Assembly (NCBI GenBank): GCA_030147505.1
Contig: JASBVG010000044.1
Span: 171,959-235,958, forward strand
From: Tardiphaga sp.
GTDB taxonomy: Bacteria; Pseudomonadota; Alphaproteobacteria; Rhizobiales; Xanthobacteraceae
Direction: 5' to 3'
DNA length: 64,000 nucleotides
The notes under the pieces are model-generated. The model saw nothing but the letters and a program-made list of their open reading frames with translations, was not told the DNA's origin and did not search any database. Below are positions 52,824 to 62,046 of this stretch, piece after piece. Within the stretch, counting starts at the first letter, position 1. Each line of letters opens with the position of its first letter. The position numbers and the translations under genes were made by a program.

Positions 52824-53657
52824 ATGATCGCAACGCCCGCCCAGATCTCGCCCAATCTCGCCGTCCTGCTGGCACGGCCGGTACCGGCCGTGATGGGCAT
52901 CCTCAATCTCACACCGGATTCCTTCTCGGACGGCGGGCGTTTCAATGTGCCGGAGCGCGCGCGCGCTCATGCCGGCGCTATGATCGCGGCAGGCGCCGAC
53001 ATCATCGATGTCGGCGCGGAGTCCACCCGCCCTTACGGATCGCAGCCGGTTTCTGCCGACGAAGAATGGCAGCGCCTCGCACCGGTCCTTCCCGATATCG
53101 TTGCGCTCGGCGCACCACTGTCCATCGATAGTATGAAAGCATCGGTCACTGCGCGCGCCCTCGAGGCTGGCGTCGCAATCGCCAACGATGTCTGGGGCCT
53201 GCAGCGCGACCCCGACATGGCGCGCGTGGTCGCCGACCGCGGCGTCCCCGTTGTCGTGATGCACAACCGCGATGACGTCGATCCATCGCTCGACATCATG
53301 GCTGACATCGCGGCCTTCTTCGCACGCACGCTAGAGATCGCCGCGAAAGCCGGCATTTCCGAGAACAACATCATTCTCGATCCCGGCATCGGCTTCGGCA
53401 AGACGCCGGAGCAAAGCATGACGGTGCTCGCTCGCGGCGACGAGCTCGTGCGCTTCGGCCTGCCGGTTCTGGTCGGCGCCAGCAGAAAGAAATTCATCTC
53501 CACCATCATGCCTTCCGAGCCGCAACAGCGGCTGGGCGGCTCGCTCGCCGCGCACTTGCTGGCAGTGCAGCGCGGCGCGAAGATCATTCGTGCCCATGAC
53601 GTGGCCGAGACCGTACAGGCGCTGCGCGTCGCCGCCGCCATCGAGGATTTACGATGA
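52824..53657 (+). CDS. folP: Dihydropteroate synthase
   Basis: A 277-residue enzyme that joins p-aminobenzoate to the pterin diphosphate in folate synthesis; it is the sulfonamide target. Signatures are MGILNLTPDSFSDGGRF, ADIIDVGAESTRPYG, SIDSMKASVTARALEAGVAI, IILDPGIGFGKTPEQS and VLVGASRKKFI. The ATG at 52824 is used; the frame extends upstream through repeat DNA. It overlaps folB by 4 bases (ATGA). Confidence 0.96.
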   Translation: MIATPAQISPNLAVLLARPVPAVMGILNLTPDSFSDGGRFNVPERARAHAGAMIAAGADIIDVGAESTRPYGSQPVSADEEWQRLAPVLPDIVALGAPLSIDSMKASVTARALEAGVAIANDVWGLQRDPDMARVVADRGVPVVVMHNRDDVDPSLDIMADIAAFFARTLEIAAKAGISENNIILDPGIGFGKTPEQSMTVLARGDELVRFGLPVLVGASRKKFISTIMPSEPQQRLGGSLAAHLLAVQRGAKIIRAHDVAETVQALRVAAAIEDLR

Positions 53658-54019
53658 CCGACATGATCTTCATCAAGGGTGTCTCGGTGCATGCCCATCA
53701 CGGTGTGCTCGATTATGAGGGCGTCGTCGGCCAGCGTTTCATCATCGATCTCGAACTCGATACCGATATCGACCTCGCCTCGCGCAGCGATCGCTTGGCC
53801 GACACCGTGTCCTATGCGAATGTGGTCGCCACCGCCGTCGCCGCGTTCAAGGATACCAATTACAAACTGCTGGAACGCGCCGCCGGCGCCGTTGCAGACG
53901 CCATCCTCGCTGAATTCTCGAAGGTCAGCGCCGTGAAGATCACGGTGCACAAGCCGCACGCACCGATTGCCGCCATCTTCGACGATGTCGGCGTGGTGTT
54001 GCGCCGCGCGCGGGCCTGA
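53654..54019 (+). CDS. folB: Dihydroneopterin aldolase
   Basis: A 121-residue enzyme making 6-hydroxymethyl-dihydropterin. Family signatures are IFIKGVSVHAHHGVLDYEGV, GQRFIIDLELDTDIDLASRS, DTVSYANVV and KITVHKPHAPI. It lies between folP and folK in one operon, overlapping folP and 3 bases from folK. Confidence 0.96.
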   Translation: MTDMIFIKGVSVHAHHGVLDYEGVVGQRFIIDLELDTDIDLASRSDRLADTVSYANVVATAVAAFKDTNYKLLERAAGAVADAILAEFSKVSAVKITVHKPHAPIAAIFDDVGVVLRRARA

Positions 54020-54022
54020 TCC

Positions 54023-54514
54023 ATGGCGAGCGTCCTGATTGCACTCGGCGGCAATGTCGGCGACGTCCGCACCACGTTCCGAAAGGCCATCGGCAATATT
54101 TGCGGCATGACCCAGGCAGGCCTCGTCGCGCGCTCGTCGGACTACGAGACGCCACCGGTCGGCGACATCCCGCAGGGCAATTTCATCAATGCGGCGATCG
54201 AAATCGATACCGATCTCGACCCGCATGCACTGCTGTTCACGCTGCACAAGATCGAACACAAATTCGGCCGCAACCGCACCGCCGAGGGGCACTGGGGCCC
54301 GCGCCCGCTCGATCTCGACATGATCGCCTATGACGACGTGGTGATGCTCAAGCCCGAACTCGTGCTGCCGCATCCCGCCGCGACAGAGCGCGCCTTCGTG
54401 CTGATGCCGCTGGCCGAAATTGCACCCGAGCGCAAGATCGCCGGCAAAACTGTCGCCGAGCATCTGGCGAAGCTCTCGACCGACGGCATTGTGAAGTTGC
54501 CGGAGCTCGACTGA
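54023..54514 (+). CDS. folK: 2-amino-4-hydroxy-6-hydroxymethyldihydropteridine pyrophosphokinase
   Basis: A 163-residue kinase that activates the pterin for FolP. It has ALGGNVGDVRTTFRKAI, SDYETPPVGDIPQGNFINAA and the HPPK signature RTAEGHWGPRPLDLDMIAYD. It ends the fol operon. A weak hairpin (ACCTGTC / GACAGGT, 54514-54547) follows, before the mutase gene. Confidence 0.96.
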   Translation: MASVLIALGGNVGDVRTTFRKAIGNICGMTQAGLVARSSDYETPPVGDIPQGNFINAAIEIDTDLDPHALLFTLHKIEHKFGRNRTAEGHWGPRPLDLDMIAYDDVVMLKPELVLPHPAATERAFVLMPLAEIAPERKIAGKTVAEHLAKLSTDGIVKLPELD

Positions 54515-54676
54515 CCTGTCCTCCCGGCGCATGGCGGGTCGACAGGTTGGCCCAATCTGGTCGTGTTCCCACGCTCCAAATCCGCGCATCCCCATGTCTG
54601 AACAGGCATTGGCAACCCCTTCGTCTCATGGCATTTTCCGGCCAAACACGAATTGTCCGGGAGTAAACCGTTCCAC

Positions 54677-56542
54677 ATGTCGACTACGACTGACGACCTG
54701 CGGCTGGCCGCCGATTTCGCGCCCGCAAATTACGAGAACTGGCGCAAGCTGGTCGATGGCGTGCTGAAAGGCGCGCCGTTCGAGAAGCTGATCAGCAAGA
54801 GTTATGACGGTATCGCCATCCAGCCGATCTATGCCCGCACGCCGGATGCCGCGCCGATCGACGGCCGCGCTGCTGCGGCGCCTTGGCAGGTCATGCAACG
54901 CGTCGATCATCCCGATGCGGCGAAGTCGAACCGCCAGGCACTGCACGATCTGGAAAACGGCGCCACCGGCCTGTCGCTGGTGTTCGAAGGCACCAATGGT
55001 GGCCGCGGCTTCGGCCTCGTCGCCTCGGAAGAAGCAATCGCGACGCTCCTCGACGGTATCTATCTCGACGCCGGCATCGGCATCGAGCTGCAGGCCGGCC
55101 CGCAATCGCGCATGGCCGTCACCTGGCTCACCGACATCATCAAGGTGAAAGGCATCGATGCCGCCAAATGCGACATCCGTTTCGGCCTCGATCCGATCGG
55201 CGCCTGCGCGGTCTGGGGCACCAGTGCCCATGGCTGGGACGAAATCGCGCCCGTCGTCACCGACACGGTGAAGAAGCTCGACGATGCCGGCTTCAAGGGT
55301 CCGTTCATGGTCGCCGACGGCCGCATCGTGCACGACGCCGGCGGTTCCGAAGTGCAGGAGCTGGCCTATACGCTCTCGGTGCTGCTTGCCTATCTGCGCG
55401 CACTCGACGATGCCGGCTTCTCGCTGGAGAACGCGCGCGGCATGGTCTATGCGCGCCTCACCTCCGATGCCGACCAGTTCCTCACCATGGCCAAATTCCG
55501 CGCGCTGCGCCTGCTCTGGGCGCGTGTCGAAGAGAGCTGCGGATTGAGGCCGAAGCCGCTGTTCATTGCGGCTGAAACCGCATGGCGCATGATGACCCAG
55601 CGAGATTCCGCGGTGAACATGCTGCGTGCCACCATGGCAACCTTCTCGGCGGGGCTCGCCGGCGCCAACTCCATCTGCGTGCTGCCGCATACGCTGGCGC
55701 TCGGCATGCCTGACTCTGGCGCACGCCGCATCGCGCGCAATACGCAGCTCATCCTGCTGGAAGAGTCCAACCTTGCCAAGGTCACCGACCCCGCCGCTGG
55801 CGCCGGCGGCATCGAGACGCTGACGCGCGAACTCTGCGATGCCGCCTGGACGATGTTTCAGGACATCGAAAAGGCCGGCGGCACCTTCGCTGCACTCATC
55901 GCCAACACCATCCAATCGAAAGTCGCAGCCACCCGCGCTGCGCACCAGAGCGCGGTGGCGAAGCGCCGCGATGTACTCACCGGCGCCAGCGAGTTTCCCA
56001 ATCTGCAGGAAACCCGCGCCTCGGTACTGAAGGTGAAGCCGGTCCCGGCAAAGCCTTATGGCAAGGACAAGATCAGGTTCCGCGCGCTGGAGCCAATCCG
56101 CTTCGCCGAGCCTTTCGAGGCATTGCGCGACAAGTCCGACCACCTGCTGGCCCGCAAGGGCGCGCGGCCGAAGGTCTTCCTCGCCAATCTCGGCACGCCC
56201 GCCGATTTCACCGCACGCGCAACCTTCGCCAAGAGCTTCTTCGAAACCGGCGGCATCGAGGCCATCGATACCGACGGATTCACCGATCCGGCTGCTCTCG
56301 CTGAAGCTTTCAAGGCTTCCGGCGCCTCGCTGGCCTGCCTGTGTTCCTCGGACAAGCAGTATCCGGTACACGCGGCAGCCGCAGCCAAGACCCTGCAATC
56401 CGCCGACGCCAAGCATATCTATTTGGCAGGGCGCCCCGGCGATCTCGAAGCCGACCTGCGCGCAGCGGGCGTGCAGGATTTTGTCTTTGCTGGCGGCGAT
56501 GCACTGGCGATGCTGGTGCAAGCCTACGCCCTGATGGAGTGA
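54677..56542 (+). CDS. mutA: Methylmalonyl-CoA mutase small (beta) subunit
   Basis: A 621-residue protein starting MSTTTDDLRLAADFAPANYE. The TIM-barrel part includes LISKSYDGIAIQPIYARTPD and TMATFSAGLAGANSICVLPH. The C-terminal cobalamin-binding-like domain has lost the DxHxxG motif (it reads LCSSDKQYPVHAAAAAKTL), as in true small subunits, which are non-catalytic and stabilise MutB. It starts the operon that also carries the large subunit and MeaB, for interconversion of succinyl-CoA and methylmalonyl-CoA. Confidence 0.93.
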   Translation: MSTTTDDLRLAADFAPANYENWRKLVDGVLKGAPFEKLISKSYDGIAIQPIYARTPDAAPIDGRAAAAPWQVMQRVDHPDAAKSNRQALHDLENGATGLSLVFEGTNGGRGFGLVASEEAIATLLDGIYLDAGIGIELQAGPQSRMAVTWLTDIIKVKGIDAAKCDIRFGLDPIGACAVWGTSAHGWDEIAPVVTDTVKKLDDAGFKGPFMVADGRIVHDAGGSEVQELAYTLSVLLAYLRALDDAGFSLENARGMVYARLTSDADQFLTMAKFRALRLLWARVEESCGLRPKPLFIAAETAWRMMTQRDSAVNMLRATMATFSAGLAGANSICVLPHTLALGMPDSGARRIARNTQLILLEESNLAKVTDPAAGAGGIETLTRELCDAAWTMFQDIEKAGGTFAALIANTIQSKVAATRAAHQSAVAKRRDVLTGASEFPNLQETRASVLKVKPVPAKPYGKDKIRFRALEPIRFAEPFEALRDKSDHLLARKGARPKVFLANLGTPADFTARATFAKSFFETGGIEAIDTDGFTDPAALAEAFKASGASLACLCSSDKQYPVHAAAAAKTLQSADAKHIYLAGRPGDLEADLRAAGVQDFVFAGGDALAMLVQAYALME

Positions 56543-56545
56543 GCG

Positions 56546-57013
56546 ATGACGGATGCGGCACGCAAACCCATGCTAACCGGCGGTTGCCAATGCGGCGCGA
56601 TCCGCTTTGCCGTGACCGCCGCGCCGGCGCGGGTGAGCATCTGCCATTGCCGCATGTGCCAGAAGGCCACTGGTGCGCCTTTTGCCTCGCTGGCCGACAT
56701 CCCGAACGAGCAGTTTGCATGGACCCGCGGCACGCCATCCGCGTTCAAGTCCTCGTCGATCGCCGAACGTGACTTCTGTGCGAAATGTGGCACGCCCTTG
56801 AGCTACCGCCGTATTGGCGGAGCGACCATCGAGATCATGACCGGCGCCTTCGACCGACCGGACCGTGTGGTGCCGACCAAGCAGTTCGGCAGTGAAAGCC
56901 GCCTCGGCTGGGTCGGCAATGTGTCGAACCTGCCGAGCAAGACGACCGCGCAGAATTACGGTCCGGAACAGATGGCCAGCGTGTTCAGCTATCAGCATCC
57001 GGATCATGATTGA
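56546..57013 (+). CDS. GFA family protein (CENP-V/GFA zinc domain)
   Basis: A 155-residue protein with the conserved cysteines of the GFA fold: GGCQCGAIRF, ICHCRMCQKATGAPF and FCAKCGTPLSYRR. Members are annotated as glutathione-dependent formaldehyde-activating enzymes, but most have unproved roles. It begins 3 bases after mutA, within the mutase operon, which is not a standard mutase partner. Confidence 0.92.
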   Translation: MTDAARKPMLTGGCQCGAIRFAVTAAPARVSICHCRMCQKATGAPFASLADIPNEQFAWTRGTPSAFKSSSIAERDFCAKCGTPLSYRRIGGATIEIMTGAFDRPDRVVPTKQFGSESRLGWVGNVSNLPSKTTAQNYGPEQMASVFSYQHPDHD

Positions 57014-57030
57014 GATGAAAGATTGGCCCC

Positions 57031-57204
57031 GTGGGCAGTTTGCTGTTCGACCTGCTGATGTGGCCAATCGCATGGGTGTTCGAGAAAGTATTTGACGTAG
57101 TCCTCTGGCGAAAAGGCGCCACGACTGCTGCGGACGACCCCGATTACAAAACGAACGTTCAGAGAAGAATCGAACGCAATCGAGAATTCGAGAAACAAGA
57201 ATGA
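57031..57204 (+). CDS. 57-residue small amphipathic/membrane protein coupled to mutB
   Basis: A GTG-started frame encodes [20 protein letters not shown], then [20 protein letters not shown] and a charged tail [17 protein letters not shown]. The first 26 residues form one hydrophobic, Trp-rich helix and the rest is soluble and charged. Its stop overlaps the mutB start by 4 bases (ATGA), a sign of translational coupling. The ribosome site before the GTG is weak, and the ATG at 57058 is an alternative. No family is recognised. Confidence 0.62.
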   Translation: MGSLLFDLLMWPIAWVFEKVFDVVLWRKGATTAADDPDYKTNVQRRIERNREFEKQE

Positions 57205-59357
57205 CCAAGATTCCGAATTTCGCTGACATCGCCTTTGCGCCGATCTCCCCCAGCGCGCCGTCAGGCAGCGCCGAGCCATGGCTGACGCCGGAAGGCATTC
57301 TCGTTAATCCGTCTTATGGCGAGGCTGATGTCAAAGGCATCGACTTCCTCGACACCTGGCCGGGCGTCGCGCCATTCCTGCGCGGCCCCTACCCAACCAT
57401 GTATGTCAACCAGCCCTGGACGATCCGGCAATATGCCGGCTTCTCCACCGCAGAAGACTCCAACGCCTTCTATCGCCGCAATCTCGCCGCCGGCCAGAAG
57501 GGCCTGTCGGTCGCCTTCGATCTCGCCACTCATCGCGGCTATGACAGCGATCATCCGCGCGTGGCCGGCGACGTCGGCATGGCGGGCGTCGCCATCGACA
57601 GCATCTATGACATGCGCACGCTGTTTGCCGGCATCCCGCTCGACCAGATGAGCGTGTCGATGACCATGAACGGCGCGGTGCTGCCGATCCTCGCGCTCTA
57701 TGTCGCCGCTGCCGAAGAGCAAGGCGTTCCGCCCGAGAAACTCACAGGAACGATTCAGAACGACATTCTGAAAGAGTTCATGGTGCGCAACACCTATATC
57801 TATCCGCCGGCGCCCTCGATGCGGATCATCTCCGACATCTTCGCCTATACCTCGCAGCGGATGCCGAAATACAACTCGATCAGCATCTCCGGCTATCACA
57901 TGCAGGAAGCCGGCGCGACGCAGGATCTCGAACTCGCTTACACGCTGGCCGATGGCGTCGAATATCTGCGCGCTGGCATGGCTGCAGGCATTGATGTCGA
58001 CAAATTTGCGCCGCGTCTGTCGTTCTTCTGGGCGATCGGCATGAACTTCTTCATGGAAGTCGCCAAGATGCGCGCCGCCCGCCTGCTCTGGGCGAAGCTG
58101 CTGACGCAGTTCAATCCGAAGGAGCCTAAGTCGCTATCGCTGCGCACCCACAGCCAGACCTCCGGCTGGTCGCTGACCGCGCAGGACGTGTTCAACAACG
58201 TCATGCGCACCACCGTGGAGGCAATGGCGGCGACGCAGGGCCACACCCAGTCGCTGCACACCAATGCGCTGGATGAAGCGTTGGCTTTGCCCACCGACTT
58301 TTCCGCCCGCATCGCGCGAAATACACAGCTCTTCATCCAGCAGGAAACCGGCACCACCCGCATCATCGATCCGTGGGGCGGCTCGTACTATGTCGAGCGC
58401 CTGACCCACGATCTCGCTGTGAAGGCCTGGGGTCACATTCAGGAAGTCGAAGAACTCGGCGGCATGGCCAAGGCCATCGAGGCCGGCGTGCCCAAGCTGC
58501 GCATCGAGGAAGCTTCGGCCAAGACCCAAGCGCGCATCGATGCCGGCCGGCAGGCGGTGATCGGCGTCAACAAATACAAGCCTGAGAGCGAAACGCCCAT
58601 CGACGTGCTCAAGGTCGACAACTCGAATGTACGTCGCCTGCAGATCGACAAGCTGAAACGCCTGCGCGGCGAGCGCAGCCAGGCCGATGTGGACGCCGCC
58701 ATCAACGCGCTGACGCGTAGCGCGCAGGAAGGCAACGGGAACCTGCTGGCGTTGGCCATCGACGCGGCTCGCGCGAAGGCCACTGTCGGCGAAATCTCCG
58801 ACGCGATGGAAAAGGTGTTCGGCCGCCATCGCGCCGAGATCAAGTCCATCACCGGCGTCTACAAGCGGGAAGCATCCAGCATGAACGATAATGTCGCCAA
58901 GGTTCAGGCGCTGATCGACGCCTTCGAGGACGCCGAGGGCCGTCGCCCGCGCATCCTTGTCGCCAAGATCGGCCAGGACGGCCACGACCGCGGCCAGAAG
59001 GTGATCGCCTCGGCCTTCGCCGATATCGGCTTCGACGTGGATATCGGGCCGCTGTTCGCCACTGCCGATGAAGCCGCCCGCCAAGCCGTGGAGAATGACG
59101 TGCATATCCTCGGCCTTTCCTCCCTCGCCGCGGCGCATCTCACCGCGGTGCCCGAACTCAAGGCCGCGCTGAAGAAGCAGGGACGCGAGGACATCATGAT
59201 TATTATCGGCGGCGTGGTGCCTCCGCAGGATTATGAAGAGCTGTACAAGGCCGGCGCCGAAGCCATCTTCCCGCCGGGCACGGTGATTTCGGAAGCAGCC
59301 GAGGAGTTGATCCACAAGCTGAATGCAAGGCTGGGACACAGCCAGGCGGCGGAGTAA
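57201..59357 (+). CDS. mutB: Methylmalonyl-CoA mutase large (alpha) subunit
   Basis: A 718-residue catalytic subunit. The substrate barrel has [60 protein letters not shown] and [20 protein letters not shown]. The cobalamin domain has [11 protein letters not shown] with the cobalt ligand His595, then [10 protein letters not shown] and [14 protein letters not shown]. It is adenosylcobalamin-dependent and feeds propionate-derived carbon into the TCA cycle. Overlaps the 57-residue gene upstream. Confidence 0.97.
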   Translation: MTKIPNFADIAFAPISPSAPSGSAEPWLTPEGILVNPSYGEADVKGIDFLDTWPGVAPFLRGPYPTMYVNQPWTIRQYAGFSTAEDSNAFYRRNLAAGQKGLSVAFDLATHRGYDSDHPRVAGDVGMAGVAIDSIYDMRTLFAGIPLDQMSVSMTMNGAVLPILALYVAAAEEQGVPPEKLTGTIQNDILKEFMVRNTYIYPPAPSMRIISDIFAYTSQRMPKYNSISISGYHMQEAGATQDLELAYTLADGVEYLRAGMAAGIDVDKFAPRLSFFWAIGMNFFMEVAKMRAARLLWAKLLTQFNPKEPKSLSLRTHSQTSGWSLTAQDVFNNVMRTTVEAMAATQGHTQSLHTNALDEALALPTDFSARIARNTQLFIQQETGTTRIIDPWGGSYYVERLTHDLAVKAWGHIQEVEELGGMAKAIEAGVPKLRIEEASAKTQARIDAGRQAVIGVNKYKPESETPIDVLKVDNSNVRRLQIDKLKRLRGERSQADVDAAINALTRSAQEGNGNLLALAIDAARAKATVGEISDAMEKVFGRHRAEIKSITGVYKREASSMNDNVAKVQALIDAFEDAEGRRPRILVAKIGQDGHDRGQKVIASAFADIGFDVDIGPLFATADEAARQAVENDVHILGLSSLAAAHLTAVPELKAALKKQGREDIMIIIGGVVPPQDYEELYKAGAEAIFPPGTVISEAAEELIHKLNARLGHSQAAE

Positions 59358-59362
59358 GGCTG

Positions 59363-60142
59363 TTGCGAAAGTTTGCGCTCGTTACCTTCACCTGCCTGCT
59401 GATCGGCGGGGCGGCTTCGGCCGCCGAGCAGAAGCCCGATATTTCGCTCAAGGCCAAATACACTGAGGTCACGGTTTCCTTCGACGACGCGATCAAATCC
59501 GATGCGCCGCTGCTCAAATATCTGACCACGGCCGGCAAGAGCTGGGCGTCGAAGACGCTCAAGGAGCTGGTCGAACAGCGCAAGGACATGACCGACGTGC
59601 CGGCAGACATCCGTAACCGGCCGTGGAGTTCGGAGCGCAGCTATACGCAGGAGATTTTTCTCGCGGGGCGCTATGCGAGCGTTATCCGCGCCGACTACAG
59701 CTACACCGGCGGCGCGCATCCCAATCACGGCAGCGACACGCTGCTGTGGGACAGGCAGGCCGGCAAGATGATCAGCATCCGGCCGTTCTTCACCGATCTT
59801 GCCGATGGCGGACCCGCGATGACCGCGATCCGCAATGCTGTTGTCGCCGATCTCAAGGTCGAGAAGAAGAAGCGCGACCCGGATAATCCGGACATGAGCC
59901 TCGTCGATGCGCTGGAGCCCAAGCTGCTCAAGATCGGCGCGATTGCACTCACGCCGTCGACGACCGCCGGGAAGAGCTCGGGTCTCACTTTCCTTTATCC
60001 GCCCTATGCTGTTGGCTCCTATGCCGAGGGTGACTACACGGCTTTCGTGCCATGGGAGACGCTGAAGCCTTATCTCTCGGCGGAAGGCACGGCGATTTTC
60101 GCTGGCTCAAAGCGTCCCGAAAGCGGTGACAAGCCGAAGTGA
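59363..60142 (+). CDS. Secreted DUF3298/DUF4163 protein (RsiV-like)
   Basis: A 259-residue exported protein with TTG start. The signal peptide is RKFALVTFTCLLIGGAASA. The mature part has YASVIRADYSYTGGAHPNHG, DTLLWDRQAGKMISIRPFF and FLYPPYAVGSYAEGDYTAFV, the DUF3298 pattern also seen in the lysozyme-binding RsiV. No membrane anchor or sigma factor is next to it. It overlaps meaB by 4 bases, so it is embedded in the mutase operon without an obvious reason. Confidence 0.88.
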   Translation: MRKFALVTFTCLLIGGAASAAEQKPDISLKAKYTEVTVSFDDAIKSDAPLLKYLTTAGKSWASKTLKELVEQRKDMTDVPADIRNRPWSSERSYTQEIFLAGRYASVIRADYSYTGGAHPNHGSDTLLWDRQAGKMISIRPFFTDLADGGPAMTAIRNAVVADLKVEKKKRDPDNPDMSLVDALEPKLLKIGAIALTPSTTAGKSSGLTFLYPPYAVGSYAEGDYTAFVPWETLKPYLSAEGTAIFAGSKRPESGDKPK

Positions 60143-61125
60143 CAGCTGCCCGCCCCATCGACGTCGACGCTCTCGCGCGCGATCTTCGCGCCGGCAGCCG
60201 TGCAGCGCTGGCGCGGGCGATCACGCTGGTCGAAAGCCGCCGCGCCGATCACCAGGGGGCCGCGCGTGAACTCGTGCAGGCATTGCTGCCGCACACCGGC
60301 GACGCGTTTCGCATCGGCATCACCGGCTCGCCCGGTGTCGGCAAGTCGACGACCATCGACGTGCTTGGCATGTATCTCATCGAACAAGGTCACAAGGTCG
60401 CCGTGCTCGCCGTCGATCCGTCCTCGGCGCGCACCGGCGGGTCGATCCTCGGCGACAAGACGCGGATGAACGATCTCTCCGCGCATCCCGATGCCTTCAT
60501 TCGCCCCTCGCCGTCGTCCGGCACGCTCGGCGGCGTCGCGGCCAAAACGCGCGAGGCGATGCTGCTGTGCGAGGCGGCGGGCTTCGATGTGGTGCTTGTC
60601 GAGACCGTCGGCATCGGCCAGTCGGAGACCGCAGTCTGCGACATGACCGACTTCTTCCTCGCCTTGATGCTGCCGGGTGGCGGCGACGAATTGCAGGGCA
60701 TCAAGAAGGGCCTGATCGAACTCGCGGACATGATCGCCATCAACAAGGCCGATGGCGACAATCTCAAGCGCGCCAATATCACCGCGGGCGACTATCGCGG
60801 CGCGCTGCATATCCTCGCGCCGCGCTCCGAACACTGGCACCCGCCCGTCGTGACCTATTCGGCGCTGGCCAGGACGGGGATCCCCGAACTGTGGGAGAAA
60901 GTCGTCGCGCATCGCACGGCGATGAATGCGTCGGGCGATTTCGCCGCACGGCGGCGCGACCAGCAGGTGAAGTGGATGTGGACCATGCTGGAGGATCGAC
61001 TGAAAGCCCGATTGCGCAGCGATCCCGTCATTCGCGGCAAGGTCAAACAGACCGAACGCGATGTCGCCGATGGCAAGATGACGCCGGCCGTCGCGGCGGA
61101 GACGATTGTGGATTTGTTGAAGTAA
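60139..61125 (+). CDS. meaB: Methylmalonyl-CoA mutase-associated GTPase MeaB
   Basis: A 328-residue G3E-type GTPase chaperone that loads and protects adenosylcobalamin on the mutase. Walker A is GSPGVGKST (about residues 63-71). VLAVDPSSARTGGSILGDKT, VVLVETVGIGQSETAVCDM and INKADGDN follow, and the C-terminal dimerisation arm is SGDFAARRRDQQVKWMWTML. GTG start overlapping the upstream stop (GTGA). It closes the operon. Confidence 0.96.
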   Translation: MTAARPIDVDALARDLRAGSRAALARAITLVESRRADHQGAARELVQALLPHTGDAFRIGITGSPGVGKSTTIDVLGMYLIEQGHKVAVLAVDPSSARTGGSILGDKTRMNDLSAHPDAFIRPSPSSGTLGGVAAKTREAMLLCEAAGFDVVLVETVGIGQSETAVCDMTDFFLALMLPGGGDELQGIKKGLIELADMIAINKADGDNLKRANITAGDYRGALHILAPRSEHWHPPVVTYSALARTGIPELWEKVVAHRTAMNASGDFAARRRDQQVKWMWTMLEDRLKARLRSDPVIRGKVKQTERDVADGKMTPAVAAETIVDLLK

Positions 61126-61133
61126 TACGCAGA

Positions 61134-61235
61134 TGTCATCGCCCGGCTTGACCGGGCGATCCAGTACACACTGGCATCGATGATCACACGATGGGACAAT
61201 ATCTACTGGATCACCCGCTTTCGCGGGTGATGACA
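61134..61235. repeat. Dispersed palindromic element, type A (copy 2)
   Basis: About 102 bases with arms GCCCGGCTTGACCGGGCGAT-CCAGTA and TACTGGATCACCCGC-TTTC-GCGGGTGATGACA. The same layout is at 3183-3286. The ends pair as one long imperfect hairpin. It begins 8 bases after meaB. Confidence 0.85.
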
Positions 61236-61250
61236 TGTTATGTAGCTGGC

Positions 61251-61928
61251 ATGGACATGGCATCTCATTCACCGTGCATCCTCATCACCGGCTTCGGCCC
61301 CTTTCCCGGTGCGCCGGTCAATCCGACGATGCCGCTCGTTCAGAAGCTCGCGGCGCTGCGGCGTCCTGCTTTCGCCGATGTCACCCGCATCGCGCATATT
61401 TTCGACGTCACTTACGCCACCGTCGATCGCGAGCTTCCCGAACTGATCGCGCGGCATCGCCCCGATGCGCTGCTCTGCTTCGGCCTCGCGGCGCGCACGC
61501 CCTACATCCGTATCGAGACGCGGGCGCGCAACGCGGTCTCGATGTTGTGGCCCGACGCCGATGGCACGCCGGTGCGCCGCGGCTTCATCACGCCCGGCGC
61601 CGATGCGCAGATGTTCGGGCCGCACACTACGCGGTTGCTGCAGGCCGCGCGCCTCACGGGGGCCGACGTCCGGGCCTCACGGGATGCCGGACGCTATCTC
61701 TGCAATTACCTGTCCTGGCGCGCCATCGAGGCGACGCGCGCCGAAGGTGGCCCGACGCTCGCCTCCTTCGTCCATGTACCACCGACGGCCACCGACACCG
61801 CCTCGCGGCGGATGAGCGTCGACAAACTGACCGATGCCGGAGAGGCCATTCTGCTAGAAACGATCCGCCTTGCCCGCAGCCTTCGGCTGGTCTCCCACCG
61901 ATCCCGGCAGGAAAAGGCTGTTTCCTGA
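61251..61928 (+). CDS. pcp: Pyroglutamyl-peptidase I (C15 family)
   Basis: A 225-residue cysteine peptidase that removes N-terminal pyroglutamate. ILITGFGPFPGAPVNPTMPL starts the fold. The catalytic triad is Glu89 (TPYIRIETRARN), Cys151 (AGRYLCNYLSW) and His175 (SFVHVPP). The start may be 61251 or 61257; upstream sequence is repeat DNA. The family call is firm. It ends before a Bcr-type exporter gene on the same strand. Confidence 0.92.
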   Translation: MDMASHSPCILITGFGPFPGAPVNPTMPLVQKLAALRRPAFADVTRIAHIFDVTYATVDRELPELIARHRPDALLCFGLAARTPYIRIETRARNAVSMLWPDADGTPVRRGFITPGADAQMFGPHTTRLLQAARLTGADVRASRDAGRYLCNYLSWRAIEATRAEGGPTLASFVHVPPTATDTASRRMSVDKLTDAGEAILLETIRLARSLRLVSHRSRQEKAVS

Positions 61929-62046
61929 GCATCTGGCGGATTGGATACCGCCGTCGCGCCGCTCCGCGCGATGCAGCCATGCTGAAACCCGCCTTGTGCA
62001 GCGCAGCATCCGCGATCAAATGACGCCCGTCTTCCAGGGACTTTTC

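Noticed and set aside
54626..56521. A 631-codon open frame on the minus strand over mutA
   Set aside because: It is antisense to a firmly identified mutase subunit, and GC-rich codon bias produces long shadow frames here.
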